A DNA stretch of 64,000 bases from Parapedobacter luteus (GCF_900168055.1 NZ_FUYS01000010.1:1-64000); one strand, 5' to 3'. Shown: positions 50,142 to 59,223, counted from the stretch's first letter. Notes: generated by a model from the sequence alone, not told the origin. Program-made: numbers and translations.

Positions 50142-51443
50142 ATGAACACCAGCAGAAGAAAATTTTTGGGCACAATGACAACGTTGGCAGCGACCGCCGG
50201 AGCAGCGTCCGCTTTCCCGGGTACGTTTTCCATCGGGAGCTTCAGGCAGCAAACAGTACGAGTGGGGCTGATTGGTGCGAACGGCATGGGATGGTCCAAC
50301 CTCAACTCTATACTGAAAGTGCCTGGCGTGCAGTGTACGGCGCTTTGTGACGTGGATGCCAACGTGCTGAATAAGCGATCCGAAGAATTGAAGGCACGTG
50401 GTATCACCCCGAAATTGTATGCGAAGCATGAAGATTTGTTGGCCGACGGGAATGTCGACGCCGTCATTATCGGTACGCCCGATCACTGGCACTGCCTGCA
50501 CCTAATCGACGCCTGTGCGGCAGGAAAGGACGTGTATGTAGAGAAACCGCTTGGAAACTCCATCGTGGAATGCAACGCTATGGTAGCCGCTGCTGCCAAA
50601 TATGGCCGTGTCGTGCAGGTTGGGCAGTGGCAGCGCAGTCAGCAGCACTTCAGGGACGCCATGGATTTTGTGCACTCCGGAAAATTGGGCAAGATTCGCT
50701 TGGTGAAGGCATGGGCGTACCAGGGCTGGATGAAAAGCATTCCCGTCAAGCCCGATGGCCCGGTGCCCCAAGGGGTGGATTATGACCGTTGGCTGGGGCC
50801 AGCCAAGCAAAGGCCGTTCAACCCCAACCGTTTCCATTTCGAGTTTCGCTGGTTCTGGGATTATGCGGGCGGCCTGATGACCGACTGGGGGGTGCATATG
50901 CTTGACTTTGCGCTGATTGGTATGAAAGCCACCACGCCGAAGTCCATCATGGCTACCGGCGGGAAGTTCGCTTATCCGGATGATGCCGCCGAAACGCCGG
51001 ATACGCTAACCACGGTTTATGAATTTGATGACTTTACCGTGCAGTGGGAACACGCTAACGGCATCGATGGGGGGCCTTATGGACGCAATCATGGTACGGC
51101 ATTTATCGGCAATTTCGGTACGCTCGTCGTAGACCGGGGTGGCTGGGAAGTTATTCCTGAAGGAGACCGGATGGAAGCGGTGCCGCTCCAAGAACGCCAA
51201 GACAATGGATTGGATATGCATACGGCTAATTTTATTGACGTTGTACGCTCGCGGAAGCTGGACGCTTTGCATGCACCTATCACTGCTGGTGCGCATATCG
51301 CCATCTTTTCCCAGATGGGCAATATTGCCTACCGCACGGGCGAAAAGATCTATTGGGATGCACAGAAGGGACAGTTTAGCAGCCGTGAAGCGAATAAGCT
51401 ATTGGCGGCTGAATACCACAACGGGTATAAAATCCCCCGCTAA
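50142..51443 (+). CDS. Tat-exported Gfo/Idh/MocA-family oxidoreductase
   Basis: 433 residues. A twin-arginine signal (TSRRKFLGTM) is followed by a Rossmann domain (RVGLIGANGMGWSN, VIIGTPDHWHCLHLIDACAAGKDVYVEKPLG) and a C-terminal alpha/beta domain (HFEFRWFWDYAGGLMTDWGVHMLDFAL). EKPLG is the family signature. These enzymes use NAD(P) bound tightly to oxidise or rearrange sugars, possibly at C3 of glycosides. It starts the last plus-strand group of the island, 93 bases ahead of the DUF2264 gene. Confidence 0.92.
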   Translation: MNTSRRKFLGTMTTLAATAGAASAFPGTFSIGSFRQQTVRVGLIGANGMGWSNLNSILKVPGVQCTALCDVDANVLNKRSEELKARGITPKLYAKHEDLLADGNVDAVIIGTPDHWHCLHLIDACAAGKDVYVEKPLGNSIVECNAMVAAAAKYGRVVQVGQWQRSQQHFRDAMDFVHSGKLGKIRLVKAWAYQGWMKSIPVKPDGPVPQGVDYDRWLGPAKQRPFNPNRFHFEFRWFWDYAGGLMTDWGVHMLDFALIGMKATTPKSIMATGGKFAYPDDAAETPDTLTTVYEFDDFTVQWEHANGIDGGPYGRNHGTAFIGNFGTLVVDRGGWEVIPEGDRMEAVPLQERQDNGLDMHTANFIDVVRSRKLDALHAPITAGAHIAIFSQMGNIAYRTGEKIYWDAQKGQFSSREANKLLAAEYHNGYKIPR

Positions 51444-51536
51444 GAATACCGATTTGGCCCTGCTATATCAGTCTATATCGGGTAGCTTTGCGGTTATTGG
51501 CCTTGTTATGAAGATGAAACCAATGATATAACTGAT

Positions 51537-52769
51537 ATGATGCTTTTGATCCGTATGAGACCATACATGATTGCATTGCTGGCTTGCTGGTTTATTCCGC
51601 TGACGCTCCAAGGCCAGTCTTCAGACCGTGAGCGATGGCTGGCGCATCTCGATAGGCTGGCCCGTCCAGTGATTCAGCACCTGGCTGAAGACCAACTGAA
51701 AGCACGCATGCCAGTAGCGCTCGCTCCTGGCATTGACAATCCCTCACACCGCACTGATGTATCTTACCTGGAGGCTTTTGGGCGTACGCTTTGCGGTATC
51801 GCGCCCTGGATACAGCTGGAAGGCGGGGATGCCAAGGAAGTGGAGTTGCGAGACCAATACCGTGCCTGGCTGCTCAAGGCAGTGAGCAATGCGGTCAACC
51901 CGCAGGCCAAGGATTACCTGCTATGGAAGGGCGGGCAGCCATTGGTGGACGCGTCGTTCTTTGCGCTCGGCCTCATCCGTGCGCCCTGGATTTGGGAGCA
52001 CCTTGCTGAGACCGATCGCCAGCGGGTGGTGGAGGCGCTGTTGCAGACACGCGATGTGGTACCGGTTTATAGCAATTGGATATTGTTCTCGGCGATGATA
52101 GAAGCCTTTTTTTGCCAATACAACCTTCCGTATGACCCCGTGCGTATAGAATATGCCCTCCGTACGTTTGCCCAGCACTGGTATACCGGCGATGGGATGT
52201 ATGCAGATGGCATGCAGTTCAGGATGGATTATTACAACAGTTATGTCATCCAGCCTTATATGCACGCCATCCTTTCCGTGATGGAAGGGAAAGGTAAAAA
52301 ATACGACTATGCGTCACGTGATTTTGCACGCATCAGTAGACGTTATGCTGAAATACAGGAACGTCTGATTAATACGGATGGTACGTTTCCTGTCATCGGG
52401 CGTTCTATCGTGTACCGTGGCGGGGCGTTCCAGCATTTGGCTGATATGGCGTTGCGAGGAAAACTGCCCGAGTCGCTCCATCCCGCTCAGGTGCGGGGAG
52501 CACTTACGGCCGTCATTGAGAAGACCACTGAAGCGCCCGGCACGTTCAATGCGGAGGGCTGGCTTAATATCGGTTTATACGGGCAGCAACCGTCAATTAG
52601 CGATTTTTATATTACGACGGGCAGCCTGTACCTTTGTTCGGCTATCCTTCTGCCCCTGGGCCTGCCCGAAACTGATACGTTCTGGCAAGGGGAACCTAAG
52701 CCGTGGACGGCCGTAAAAGTGTGGAATGGTGAAGATGTAAAGGCTGATCATGCACTAGATATTTATTGA
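51537..52769 (+). CDS. DUF2264-family (GH154-type) secreted protein
   Basis: 410 residues with a signal peptide (MRPYMIALLACWFIPLTLQGQ; Met7 at 51555 is an alternative start). The rest is an alpha/alpha-barrel with DUF2264 features: SYLEAFGRTLCGIAPWIQL, KDYLLWKGGQPLVDASFFALGL, VYSNWILFSAMIEAFF, DGMYADGMQFRMDYYNSYVIQP. As I recall, this family is now GH154 and includes beta-glucuronidases acting on arabinogalactan proteins. It is one base from the next gene's start, so the two form an operon. Confidence 0.87.
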   Translation: MMLLIRMRPYMIALLACWFIPLTLQGQSSDRERWLAHLDRLARPVIQHLAEDQLKARMPVALAPGIDNPSHRTDVSYLEAFGRTLCGIAPWIQLEGGDAKEVELRDQYRAWLLKAVSNAVNPQAKDYLLWKGGQPLVDASFFALGLIRAPWIWEHLAETDRQRVVEALLQTRDVVPVYSNWILFSAMIEAFFCQYNLPYDPVRIEYALRTFAQHWYTGDGMYADGMQFRMDYYNSYVIQPYMHAILSVMEGKGKKYDYASRDFARISRRYAEIQERLINTDGTFPVIGRSIVYRGGAFQHLADMALRGKLPESLHPAQVRGALTAVIEKTTEAPGTFNAEGWLNIGLYGQQPSISDFYITTGSLYLCSAILLPLGLPETDTFWQGEPKPWTAVKVWNGEDVKADHALDIY

Positions 52770-52770
52770 C

Positions 52771-54777
52771 ATGAAGTATACACCCCGTTATATCATTGGT
52801 GCTACACTGGTCTGCTTTCAAGCGATGTCGGCACCGGCCCAGGATATTCCCGGCAAAGAACAGGTTGTCGAGATTATCCATCGGGTCAATGAATATTGGC
52901 AATCTCTTCATAAACCACAAGAATGGGCGTTCTGGGATGTTGCTGCTTACCATACCGGCAACATGGCAGCGTATGAGGCCACGGGAAACGCGGCATACCG
53001 TGATTATTCCGAAGCCTGGGCCAGTCACAATCAGTGGAAAGGCGCCAAGTCCGATGACCGGTCGACATGGAAGTACCACTACGGCGAGTCTGATGAGCAT
53101 GTGCTGTTTGGTGATTGGCAAATCTGTTTTCAGACGTATATAGACCTCTTCCACCTTGATCCGGATAGTGCCAAGATCAGGCGGGCCATGGAGGTGATGG
53201 AATACCAGATGAGTACGCCCAACGAAGACTATTGGTGGTGGGCGGACGGCCTTTACATGGTAATGCCCGTCATGACCAAGTTATATCATGTCACAGGCAA
53301 TACGCAGTACTTGGAGAAACTGCATGAATATTTCAGCTATGCGAAGGCACTCATGTATGATGACGACGAGCATCTGTTTTATAGGGATGCCAAGTATGTT
53401 TACCCCAAACATAAGAGCGTAAATGGCAAAAAGGACTTTTGGGCACGTGGCGATGGGTGGGTGTTTGCGGGATTGGCTAAGGTACTCCAGGACTTGCCGG
53501 CGGATTACCAGCATCGGGCGGAATTTGAAACGGTATACCGTGATATGGCGGGTGCAATCATGCGCAGCCAGCAGGCCGAAGGGTATTGGACACGCAGTAT
53601 ATTGGATCCGGAGCATGCGCCTGGGCCAGAGACTAGCGGCACGGCATTCTTCACCTACGGATTGCTTTGGGGCGTCAACAACGGCTACCTCGACCCGGCA
53701 ACATATACGGTGCCGGCTATCAAGGGCTGGCAATACCTGGCTACATTTGCTCTGCAGCCTGATGGGCGGGTGGGTTATGTGCAACCCATCGGCGAACGGG
53801 CCATTCCTGGGCAGACGGTAGATGCCAATTCAACGGCTAATTTTGGAGTGGGTGCTTTTCTGCTGGCAGCCACCGAGCTACTTGATTATGTCGAACGCCG
53901 GCAGGACAGTGTCTTTGCCTTCTCCTATTTCAAGGGCAATGGCGAAGATGGTTTACACCTGGCCTACAGCTATGATGGCTTTAAATGGGCCGCCCTGAAT
54001 AATGACCAATCATTTTTAAAACCGGAGCTGAGCGATGATAAATTGATGCGCGATCCCTGCATTATCCGTGGCGGCGATGGGCGTTTCCATATGGTGTGGA
54101 CCGTAAGCTGGACCGACCGGGGGATCGGTTATGCATCGTCCGACGACCTCATTCATTGGTCCGAGCAACAGTACATCCCAGTGATGGCTCATGAGCCGGA
54201 TGCGCGAAACTGCTGGGCACCCGAAATCACGTACGACCCCGACCGCGGGATTTATATGATCTATTGGGCTACTACCATACGAGGTCGCTTCCCCGAGACA
54301 CAAATCGAAGCGGATAACGGCTACAACCATCGGATGTATTACGTGACCACCAGCGATTTCAAAACGTTCAGTGAGACCAAGCTGTTTTATGATCCCGGCT
54401 TCAACGTGATTGATGCCACCATTGCACGCGATGGCAACCGCTGGGTAATGTTTCTGAAGGATGAAACCCGTGAACCGGCACAAAAAAATCTAAAGGTTGC
54501 CTATGCGGAAAGCATGGAGGGACCCTACAGTAAAGCCAGCGAACCGATTACAGGGGACTATTGGGCCGAAGGGCCGACAGCGGGCCGTGTCGGCGGTGAG
54601 TGGGTTGTATATTTCGATAAGTATATCATGCATCGGTATGGTGCTATCGCATCCAGGGATCTAGTGAATTGGCGCGAAGTATCTGAAAAATTGGCCATGC
54701 CTGACGGTATTCGCCACGGGACGGTTTTCAAAATCAGTAGAGAGGAGCTGGCACGGCTGGAAGGTATTCAACGATAA
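52771..54777 (+). CDS. GH105-GH43 two-domain fusion, secreted
   Basis: 668 residues. A signal peptide (about 1-23, ending APAQ) leads to a GH105/YteR-like alpha/alpha-barrel (about 27-385): HTGNMAAYEATGN, HVLFGDWQICFQTYIDL, WWWADGLYMVMPVM with the likely catalytic Asp159, FWARGDGWVFAGLAK, and DANSTANFGVGAFLLAATELL. From about 390 to the end is a GH43-like propeller (LHLAYSYDGFKW, MRDPCIIRGGDGRFHMVW, CWAPEITYDP, YWAEGPTAGRVGGEWVVYFDKY). The first domain would remove unsaturated uronate left by a polysaccharide lyase; the second may cut a neighbouring arabinose or related sugar. The linker is short, so the domains probably act on adjacent linkages. The start is one base after the DUF2264 stop. 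Confidence 0.88.
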   Translation: MKYTPRYIIGATLVCFQAMSAPAQDIPGKEQVVEIIHRVNEYWQSLHKPQEWAFWDVAAYHTGNMAAYEATGNAAYRDYSEAWASHNQWKGAKSDDRSTWKYHYGESDEHVLFGDWQICFQTYIDLFHLDPDSAKIRRAMEVMEYQMSTPNEDYWWWADGLYMVMPVMTKLYHVTGNTQYLEKLHEYFSYAKALMYDDDEHLFYRDAKYVYPKHKSVNGKKDFWARGDGWVFAGLAKVLQDLPADYQHRAEFETVYRDMAGAIMRSQQAEGYWTRSILDPEHAPGPETSGTAFFTYGLLWGVNNGYLDPATYTVPAIKGWQYLATFALQPDGRVGYVQPIGERAIPGQTVDANSTANFGVGAFLLAATELLDYVERRQDSVFAFSYFKGNGEDGLHLAYSYDGFKWAALNNDQSFLKPELSDDKLMRDPCIIRGGDGRFHMVWTVSWTDRGIGYASSDDLIHWSEQQYIPVMAHEPDARNCWAPEITYDPDRGIYMIYWATTIRGRFPETQIEADNGYNHRMYYVTTSDFKTFSETKLFYDPGFNVIDATIARDGNRWVMFLKDETREPAQKNLKVAYAESMEGPYSKASEPITGDYWAEGPTAGRVGGEWVVYFDKYIMHRYGAIASRDLVNWREVSEKLAMPDGIRHGTVFKISREELARLEGIQR

Positions 54778-54815
54778 ACCGACTAGAATTAATAAACGCT
54801 GCGGCCGGTTGGCAA

Positions 54816-54902
54816 AAAGCCGGGCGGCTTTCTTGCAAAAGGCGCTCACCTTTTTAGCAAAAGGCGCCCGCCTTTTAGTAAAAAGGTGGGCGCCTTTTTT
54901 GC
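54816..54902. terminator. stacked terminators between convergent genes
   Basis: A small palindrome AAAGCCG-GG-CGGCTTT (54816-54831) comes first. Next is a lone arm GCAAAAGGCGCTCACC (from 54835), then an 18-base-pair hairpin AAAAGGCGCCCGCCTTTT (54859-54876) / AAAAGGTGGGCGCCTTTT (54881-54898) with a 4-base loop and one G-T pair. Runs of T or A flank both sides, so it can stop transcription from both the GH105-GH43 gene (plus) and purE (minus). The lone arm is a direct repeat of the second arm and could compete for pairing. Confidence 0.85.
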
Positions 54903-54911
54903 CGAAGTCTT

Positions 54912-55430
54912 TTATTCTCCCGCCGAGCTTTTTTCTAACTCCTTCGCGCTTTCTTCGACCTTCCTGGCTAGCTCAGCCTTGTAGTTTAGCAGGTTCTGTG
55001 CGATTTGTTCGTCCGATACAGCCAATATTTGTGCAGCGAGGATGCCCGCATTTTTAGCGGCATTGAGCGCTACCGTTGCCACCGGGATGCCGTTGGGCAT
55101 TTGCAAAATGGAGAGTACCGAATCCCAGCCATCGATGGAGTTGGATGACTTGACCGGCACGCCGATGACCGGCAAGTGCGTAATGGACGCCACCATGCCG
55201 GGCAAATGGGCAGCACCCCCGGCACCAGCTATGATGACCTTCAAGCCCCGCGAGGCTGCGCTTTTGGCGTAATCAAACATGCGGTCGGGCGTACGGTGCG
55301 CCGATACGATGGTCACTTCTACGCGAGCTCCCAATAGTTTCAATACGTCCACGGCATCCTGCATGACGGGCAGGTCAGACTTACTGCCCATAATGACGCC
55401 TACTTCCGGTATAGCTGGTTTTGCTGTCAT
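54912..55430 (-). CDS. purE: 5-(carboxyamino)imidazole ribonucleotide mutase
   Basis: Converts N5-CAIR to CAIR in purine synthesis. 172 residues, class I Pur[14 protein letters not shown] at the N-terminus with the substrate-binding Ser-Asp, [13 protein letters not shown] with the catalytic His, and [14 protein letters not shown]. It follows purK by 32 bases; the two work in sequence. Confidence 0.97.
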   Translation of the reverse strand: MTAKPAIPEVGVIMGSKSDLPVMQDAVDVLKLLGARVEVTIVSAHRTPDRMFDYAKSAASRGLKVIIAGAGGAAHLPGMVASITHLPVIGVPVKSSNSIDGWDSVLSILQMPNGIPVATVALNAAKNAGILAAQILAVSDEQIAQNLLNYKAELARKVEESAKELEKSSAGE

Positions 55431-55462
55431 TTATCTATTTATGTTATTATCATTATCACCCA

Positions 55463-56605
55463 TCACGTAATCACCCGAAGGGTTTGCTGCACTTTCCTTG
55501 CCGTACTGATGGCGGCCTCGCGGTCTTCATTGATGACGCATACGTGGCCCATTTTGCGGAAAGGCTTGGTGAATTTCTTGCCATACAGGTGCAAATATAC
55601 ACCTTCCATCGCTAAAATCTCTTCAATACCTTCATAACGGGCCAATCCGTCATGGCCGGCTTCGCCCAATAGGTTGACCATCACGGCGTTGCTCCGTGTG
55701 GCGGTGTTGCCCGGGGGCAGGTTGAAGATGGCACGCAGGTGTTGTGCAAACTGCGAAGTGAAGTTGCCTTCGATACTTTGGTGCCCGCTGTTGTGCGGAC
55801 GCGGCGCGAGCTCATTTACCAACAGTTGTCCGTCTTTGGTGAGAAACAGCTCCACAGCCAATAAGCCGACGATTTGCAGGTCTTCAGCGATTTTCTTGGC
55901 CAATAGCTCTGCGCGCTGTTGGATTTCAAACGGCAACGTAGATGGCGAGATCAGAAATTCCACCAAATTTGCCTCAGGATTGAACTCCATTTCTACACAG
56001 GGAAAGGTAGCCACATCACCATCATCATTGCGCGATACGATGATGGCCAGCTCCTTGTCAAAATCTATCCACTGCTCAATGAGACTGGGGGCCTCGAAAG
56101 CATCTTCTATATCCGCTTCGCTGATAATTTTCTTCACTCCGCGGCCATCGTAGCCGTCTCTGCGGAGCTTTTGGATATAAGGTAGCGGAATAGATGCATT
56201 GTTCAGGCTCTCTTTGGACGAGATCAGCTGGAAAGGCGCTGTAGGGATATCATTTTGCTTGAAAAATTGCTTTTGTAGCCCCTTATCCTGAATCAACCGG
56301 ATGATGCGTGACTGAGGATATACCATCACGCCCTCCTCTTCCAGTTTTTCGAGTGCATCGACATTAACCTTCTCGATTTCGATGGTTATCATGTCCAAGC
56401 CCTTGCCAAATGCATATACGGTGTCAAAATCATCCAGCGCACCCTGGACAAAGCGGTTGCACAGGTCGCGGCAAGGTGCATGTTTATCCGGATCGAGAAT
56501 ATGGATAGTCACATTGAAATTGATGGCTTCTTGGATAAGCATACGGCCCAGTTGTCCACCACCGAGGATACCCAATTGTAATTCGCCATAAAAATCTTTT
56601 GCCAT
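55463..56605 (-). CDS. purK: 5-(carboxyamino)imidazole ribonucleotide synthase
   Basis: Uses ATP and bicarbonate to make N5-CAIR from AIR, supplying PurE. 380 residues, ATP-grasp fold: LGILGGGQLGRMLIQEA, ILDPDKHAPC, YIQKLRRDGYDGRGVKKI, and the metal/ATP site VELFLTKDGQLLVNELAPRPHNSGH. It lies 30 bases after nuoB, on the same strand. Confidence 0.97.
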   Translation of the reverse strand: MAKDFYGELQLGILGGGQLGRMLIQEAINFNVTIHILDPDKHAPCRDLCNRFVQGALDDFDTVYAFGKGLDMITIEIEKVNVDALEKLEEEGVMVYPQSRIIRLIQDKGLQKQFFKQNDIPTAPFQLISSKESLNNASIPLPYIQKLRRDGYDGRGVKKIISEADIEDAFEAPSLIEQWIDFDKELAIIVSRNDDGDVATFPCVEMEFNPEANLVEFLISPSTLPFEIQQRAELLAKKIAEDLQIVGLLAVELFLTKDGQLLVNELAPRPHNSGHQSIEGNFTSQFAQHLRAIFNLPPGNTATRSNAVMVNLLGEAGHDGLARYEGIEEILAMEGVYLHLYGKKFTKPFRKMGHVCVINEDREAAISTARKVQQTLRVIT

Positions 56606-56635
56606 AATCGTATAAGGTTGTATGATTGCTAAAGG

Positions 56636-57139
56636 TTATGCTTGTGTCGGTTGCAGTTTGTCAGCGACGATATGCTCGTCCGCTATCTTTTTCTGCAGTT
56701 CTAGAAAGGCTCCGATGAGTGCTTCAGGCCGGGGAGGGCATCCCTGTACATAAATATCAACCGGAATAATCCGATCCACCCCTTTGACTACATGGTAGCC
56801 ATGCTGCCAATAGGGACCACCGCAATTCGCGCATGAGCCCATGGAGATGACATACTTCGGGTCCGGCATTTGCTCATAAAGCCGCCGTATGCGGTCGGCC
56901 ATCTTGAAGGTCACCGTACCCGCAATGATCATCACATCGGATTGGCGCGGTGAAGGTCGGGGAAACACGCCGAAGCGATCCAAATCATAGGTAGCGGCCA
57001 TGGCACCCATCATCTCAATGGCACAGCACGCAATGCCGAAGCTCATTGGCCACATGGACGACAGCCGTGCCCAATTTAGTAGGTCATCCAGCTTAGCGAC
57101 GACCACACCGTTACGTTCCAATTGTTTGTCGATACTCAT
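56636..57139 (-). CDS. nuoB: NADH-quinone oxidoreductase subunit B
   Basis: Carries iron-sulfur cluster N2, the last electron carrier before quinone in complex I. From ATG 57139 it has 167 residues. The cluster ligands C38, C39 ([10 protein letters not shown]), C103 ([10 protein letters not shown]) and C134 (GCPPRPE) are all present. A longer frame to 57370 overlaps nuoA and is not conserved. The ATG overlaps the nuoA stop (ATGA). The next gene downstream is purK, not nuoC. Confidence 0.96.
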   Translation of the reverse strand: MSIDKQLERNGVVVAKLDDLLNWARLSSMWPMSFGIACCAIEMMGAMAATYDLDRFGVFPRPSPRQSDVMIIAGTVTFKMADRIRRLYEQMPDPKYVISMGSCANCGGPYWQHGYHVVKGVDRIIPVDIYVQGCPPRPEALIGAFLELQKKIADEHIVADKLQPTQA

Positions 57140-57738
57140 GACGATGGGGGAGCTCCGGGTTTTCTGAATAAGGGTTTGAAAGCTGGTTTCTTTACCGCAG
57201 GAACCGTACCGGGGATTTGAGGCTTGTCCGCCGTCTGCAATGCCGCCTCGAATGGCCGTACACGATACGGATCGCGCTTCAGTTTGTCGTAGGCTGATGG
57301 CGGTATATTGACCTTTACCTGCGGCAGTATGGTCCGCGGTTTCACCCACTCGAGGTCGCCCTTTCGCCATACATATACCAATCCAATGATCAAGATGCCT
57401 ATGAAAACTGCCATCTCCGCCAAGGTAAACCAGCCCCAGCGCGTATCAGCGCTTATTAGTTCAGGACGGCCGAAGACCGTTGCCCACGGAAAGACAAACA
57501 CCAATTCCACATCAAATAGCAAAAACACCAATGCAATGACATAAAAACGCGAATTGAATGGTATCCAGGAGTTGCCGACGGTTTCTTCACCGCATTCATA
57601 AGTGCTCAGCTTCTCTGGGTTCGGTTTTTGGGGAGAAACCAGCTTACCCAAGAACAACGTGAATAACACCAATACGATACCCGTTACCCCTATGAGGAGT
57701 ATTTTGCCAAATTCGGTTATCTGACTCGGGTCGTCCAT
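57136..57738 (-). CDS. nuoA: NADH-quinone oxidoreductase subunit A with C-terminal extension
   Basis: A three-helix membrane subunit of complex I. Conserved blocks are [16 protein letters not shown] with the loop Cys and [23 protein letters not shown]. The core ends near residue 132; typical NuoA has about 120 residues, but this one has 200. The tail is Pro- and Lys-rich and ends with [18 protein letters not shown], which resembles the GFKPRFK motifs of the protein at 5697-6386. A TATCTTTG box ends 4 bases before the ATG, so the transcript may be leaderless. Confidence 0.94.
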   Translation of the reverse strand: MDDPSQITEFGKILLIGVTGIVLVLFTLFLGKLVSPQKPNPEKLSTYECGEETVGNSWIPFNSRFYVIALVFLLFDVELVFVFPWATVFGRPELISADTRWGWFTLAEMAVFIGILIIGLVYVWRKGDLEWVKPRTILPQVKVNIPPSAYDKLKRDPYRVRPFEAALQTADKPQIPGTVPAVKKPAFKPLFRKPGAPPSS

Positions 57739-57742
57739 GACA

Positions 57743-57750
57743 CAAAGATA
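57743..57750 (-). promoter_or_regulatory. -7 box for nuoA
   Basis: On the minus strand this reads TATCTTTG, 4 bases before the nuoA ATG. Transcription would start about at the ATG. No -33 TTG was found at 19-21 bases. Confidence 0.5.
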
Positions 57751-57776
57751 AATAAATTATTAATTTTCCCGTCTTC

Positions 57777-59117
57777 CTACCTTCCCATCGGCATCTTGGG
57801 CATGCCACGCATCATCCGGGCCATGGCCGCGGGGTTGGACATCTGCTTCATCACCTTGCGCATGTCATTGAATTGCTTCATCAGCTTATTGACTTCCACC
57901 AAGTCCGTACCTGACCCTTTGGCGATACGTGCACGACGCTTTTGATCGATGATATCCGGATTTTCCCGTTCATACGGCGTCATGGAGTTGATAATCGCTT
58001 CAATGGGCTTGAAGGCATCGTCGTCGATATCCACATCTTTAAGGGCTTTGCCAACACCGGGAATCATGCCCATGAGGTCCTTCATGTTGCCCATCTTTTT
58101 GATTTGCTGGATTTGGCTGCGGAAATCGTTGAAGTCAAACTTATTCTTGCGGATCTTCCGTTGCAGTTCAGCGGCTTCTTTTTCATCAAATTGCTGCTGA
58201 GCACGTTCAACGAGTGACACAACGTCGCCCATGCCCAGGATACGAGATGCCATCCGGTCCGGGTGAAAGACGTCAAGCGCCTCCATCTTCTCGCCTGTGC
58301 CGATAAATTTGATGGGTTTATTGACCACCGACTTAATGGAGAGTGCAGCACCTCCACGGGTATCGCCATCCAATTTAGTAAGCACGGCACCGGTGAAGTC
58401 CAGCCGGTCGTTGAAAGTCTTGGCTGTATTCACTGCATCCTGGCCGGTCATCGCATCGACCACAAAAAGGATTTCATGGGGCTGCGTGGCTTCTTTCACG
58501 GCCGATATCTCGTTCATCAGTGCTTCGTCGATAGCCAAGCGGCCGGCGGTGTCCACGATAACGACATTGTAACCTTTCTGCTTGGCTTCAGCTACACCGG
58601 CCTTGGCAATGCCGATGGGGTCTTTTGATTCCGTGTCGGCGTACACAGGTACATCCACCTGTTGGCCAAGCACCTGTAGTTGGTCTATGGCCGCAGGACG
58701 GTACACGTCGCCAGCCACCAGCAAAGGCTTCTTTCCTTTCTTTTCTTTAAGAAATTTTGCCAGTTTGCCCGAAAACGTGGTCTTCCCGGCACCGTTGAGG
58801 CCTGCAATGAGGATGACCGTAGGACTTTTGGATAAGTCCAGTTCAGTAGCTGACCCACCCATCAGTGCGGTCAGCTCATCGTTCATGATTTTGGTGAGCA
58901 ACTGCCCCGGAGAGATGCTGGTGAGTACGTTCTGGCCGAGGGCCTTCTGCTTCACCTCATCGGTAAATGCTTTGGCGGTTTTGTAGTTTACGTCAGCATC
59001 GAGCAACGCTTTGCGGATTTCCTTCATGGTCTCCGCTACGTTGATTTCGGTAATATTTCCCTGGCCTTTTAATACCTTAAAGGCTCTGTCAAGTTTGTCC
59101 TGTAGATTCTGAAACAT
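57777..59117 (-). CDS. ffh: signal recognition particle protein Ffh
   Basis: Binds signal sequences on the ribosome with the 4.5S RNA and delivers them to the FtsY receptor. 446 residues: N domain (1-90), GTPase G domain with P loop GLNGAGKTT, DTAGRL and TKLDGDTRGG, and a Met-rich M domain ending in MARMMRGMPKMPMGR. Length is typical. A TACCTTTG box lies 31 bases upstream. Confidence 0.97.
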   Translation of the reverse strand: MFQNLQDKLDRAFKVLKGQGNITEINVAETMKEIRKALLDADVNYKTAKAFTDEVKQKALGQNVLTSISPGQLLTKIMNDELTALMGGSATELDLSKSPTVILIAGLNGAGKTTFSGKLAKFLKEKKGKKPLLVAGDVYRPAAIDQLQVLGQQVDVPVYADTESKDPIGIAKAGVAEAKQKGYNVVIVDTAGRLAIDEALMNEISAVKEATQPHEILFVVDAMTGQDAVNTAKTFNDRLDFTGAVLTKLDGDTRGGAALSIKSVVNKPIKFIGTGEKMEALDVFHPDRMASRILGMGDVVSLVERAQQQFDEKEAAELQRKIRKNKFDFNDFRSQIQQIKKMGNMKDLMGMIPGVGKALKDVDIDDDAFKPIEAIINSMTPYERENPDIIDQKRRARIAKGSGTDLVEVNKLMKQFNDMRKVMKQMSNPAAMARMMRGMPKMPMGR

Positions 59118-59148
59118 CGTCAGTTGCTATATAGATATGAACGAAATG

Positions 59149-59156
59149 CAAAGGTA
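59149..59156 (-). promoter_or_regulatory. -7 box for ffh
   Basis: On the minus strand this reads TACCTTTG, 31 bases before the ffh ATG. No -33 TTG at the right distance. Confidence 0.55.
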
Positions 59157-59167
59157 CAAAATCTGTA

Positions 59168-59200
59168 ATAAAAAAGCCCGCCCCGAATCCCGGGACGGAC
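59168..59200 (-). terminator. intrinsic terminator after the zinc peptidase gene
   Basis: On the minus strand GTCCGTCCCG pairs with CGGGGCGGGC (two G-T pairs, 5-base loop) and is followed by TTTTTT. It ends the zinc peptidase transcript before the ffh promoter. Confidence 0.85.
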
Positions 59201-59223
59201 CACCTAACTATGAAAAACAATGC

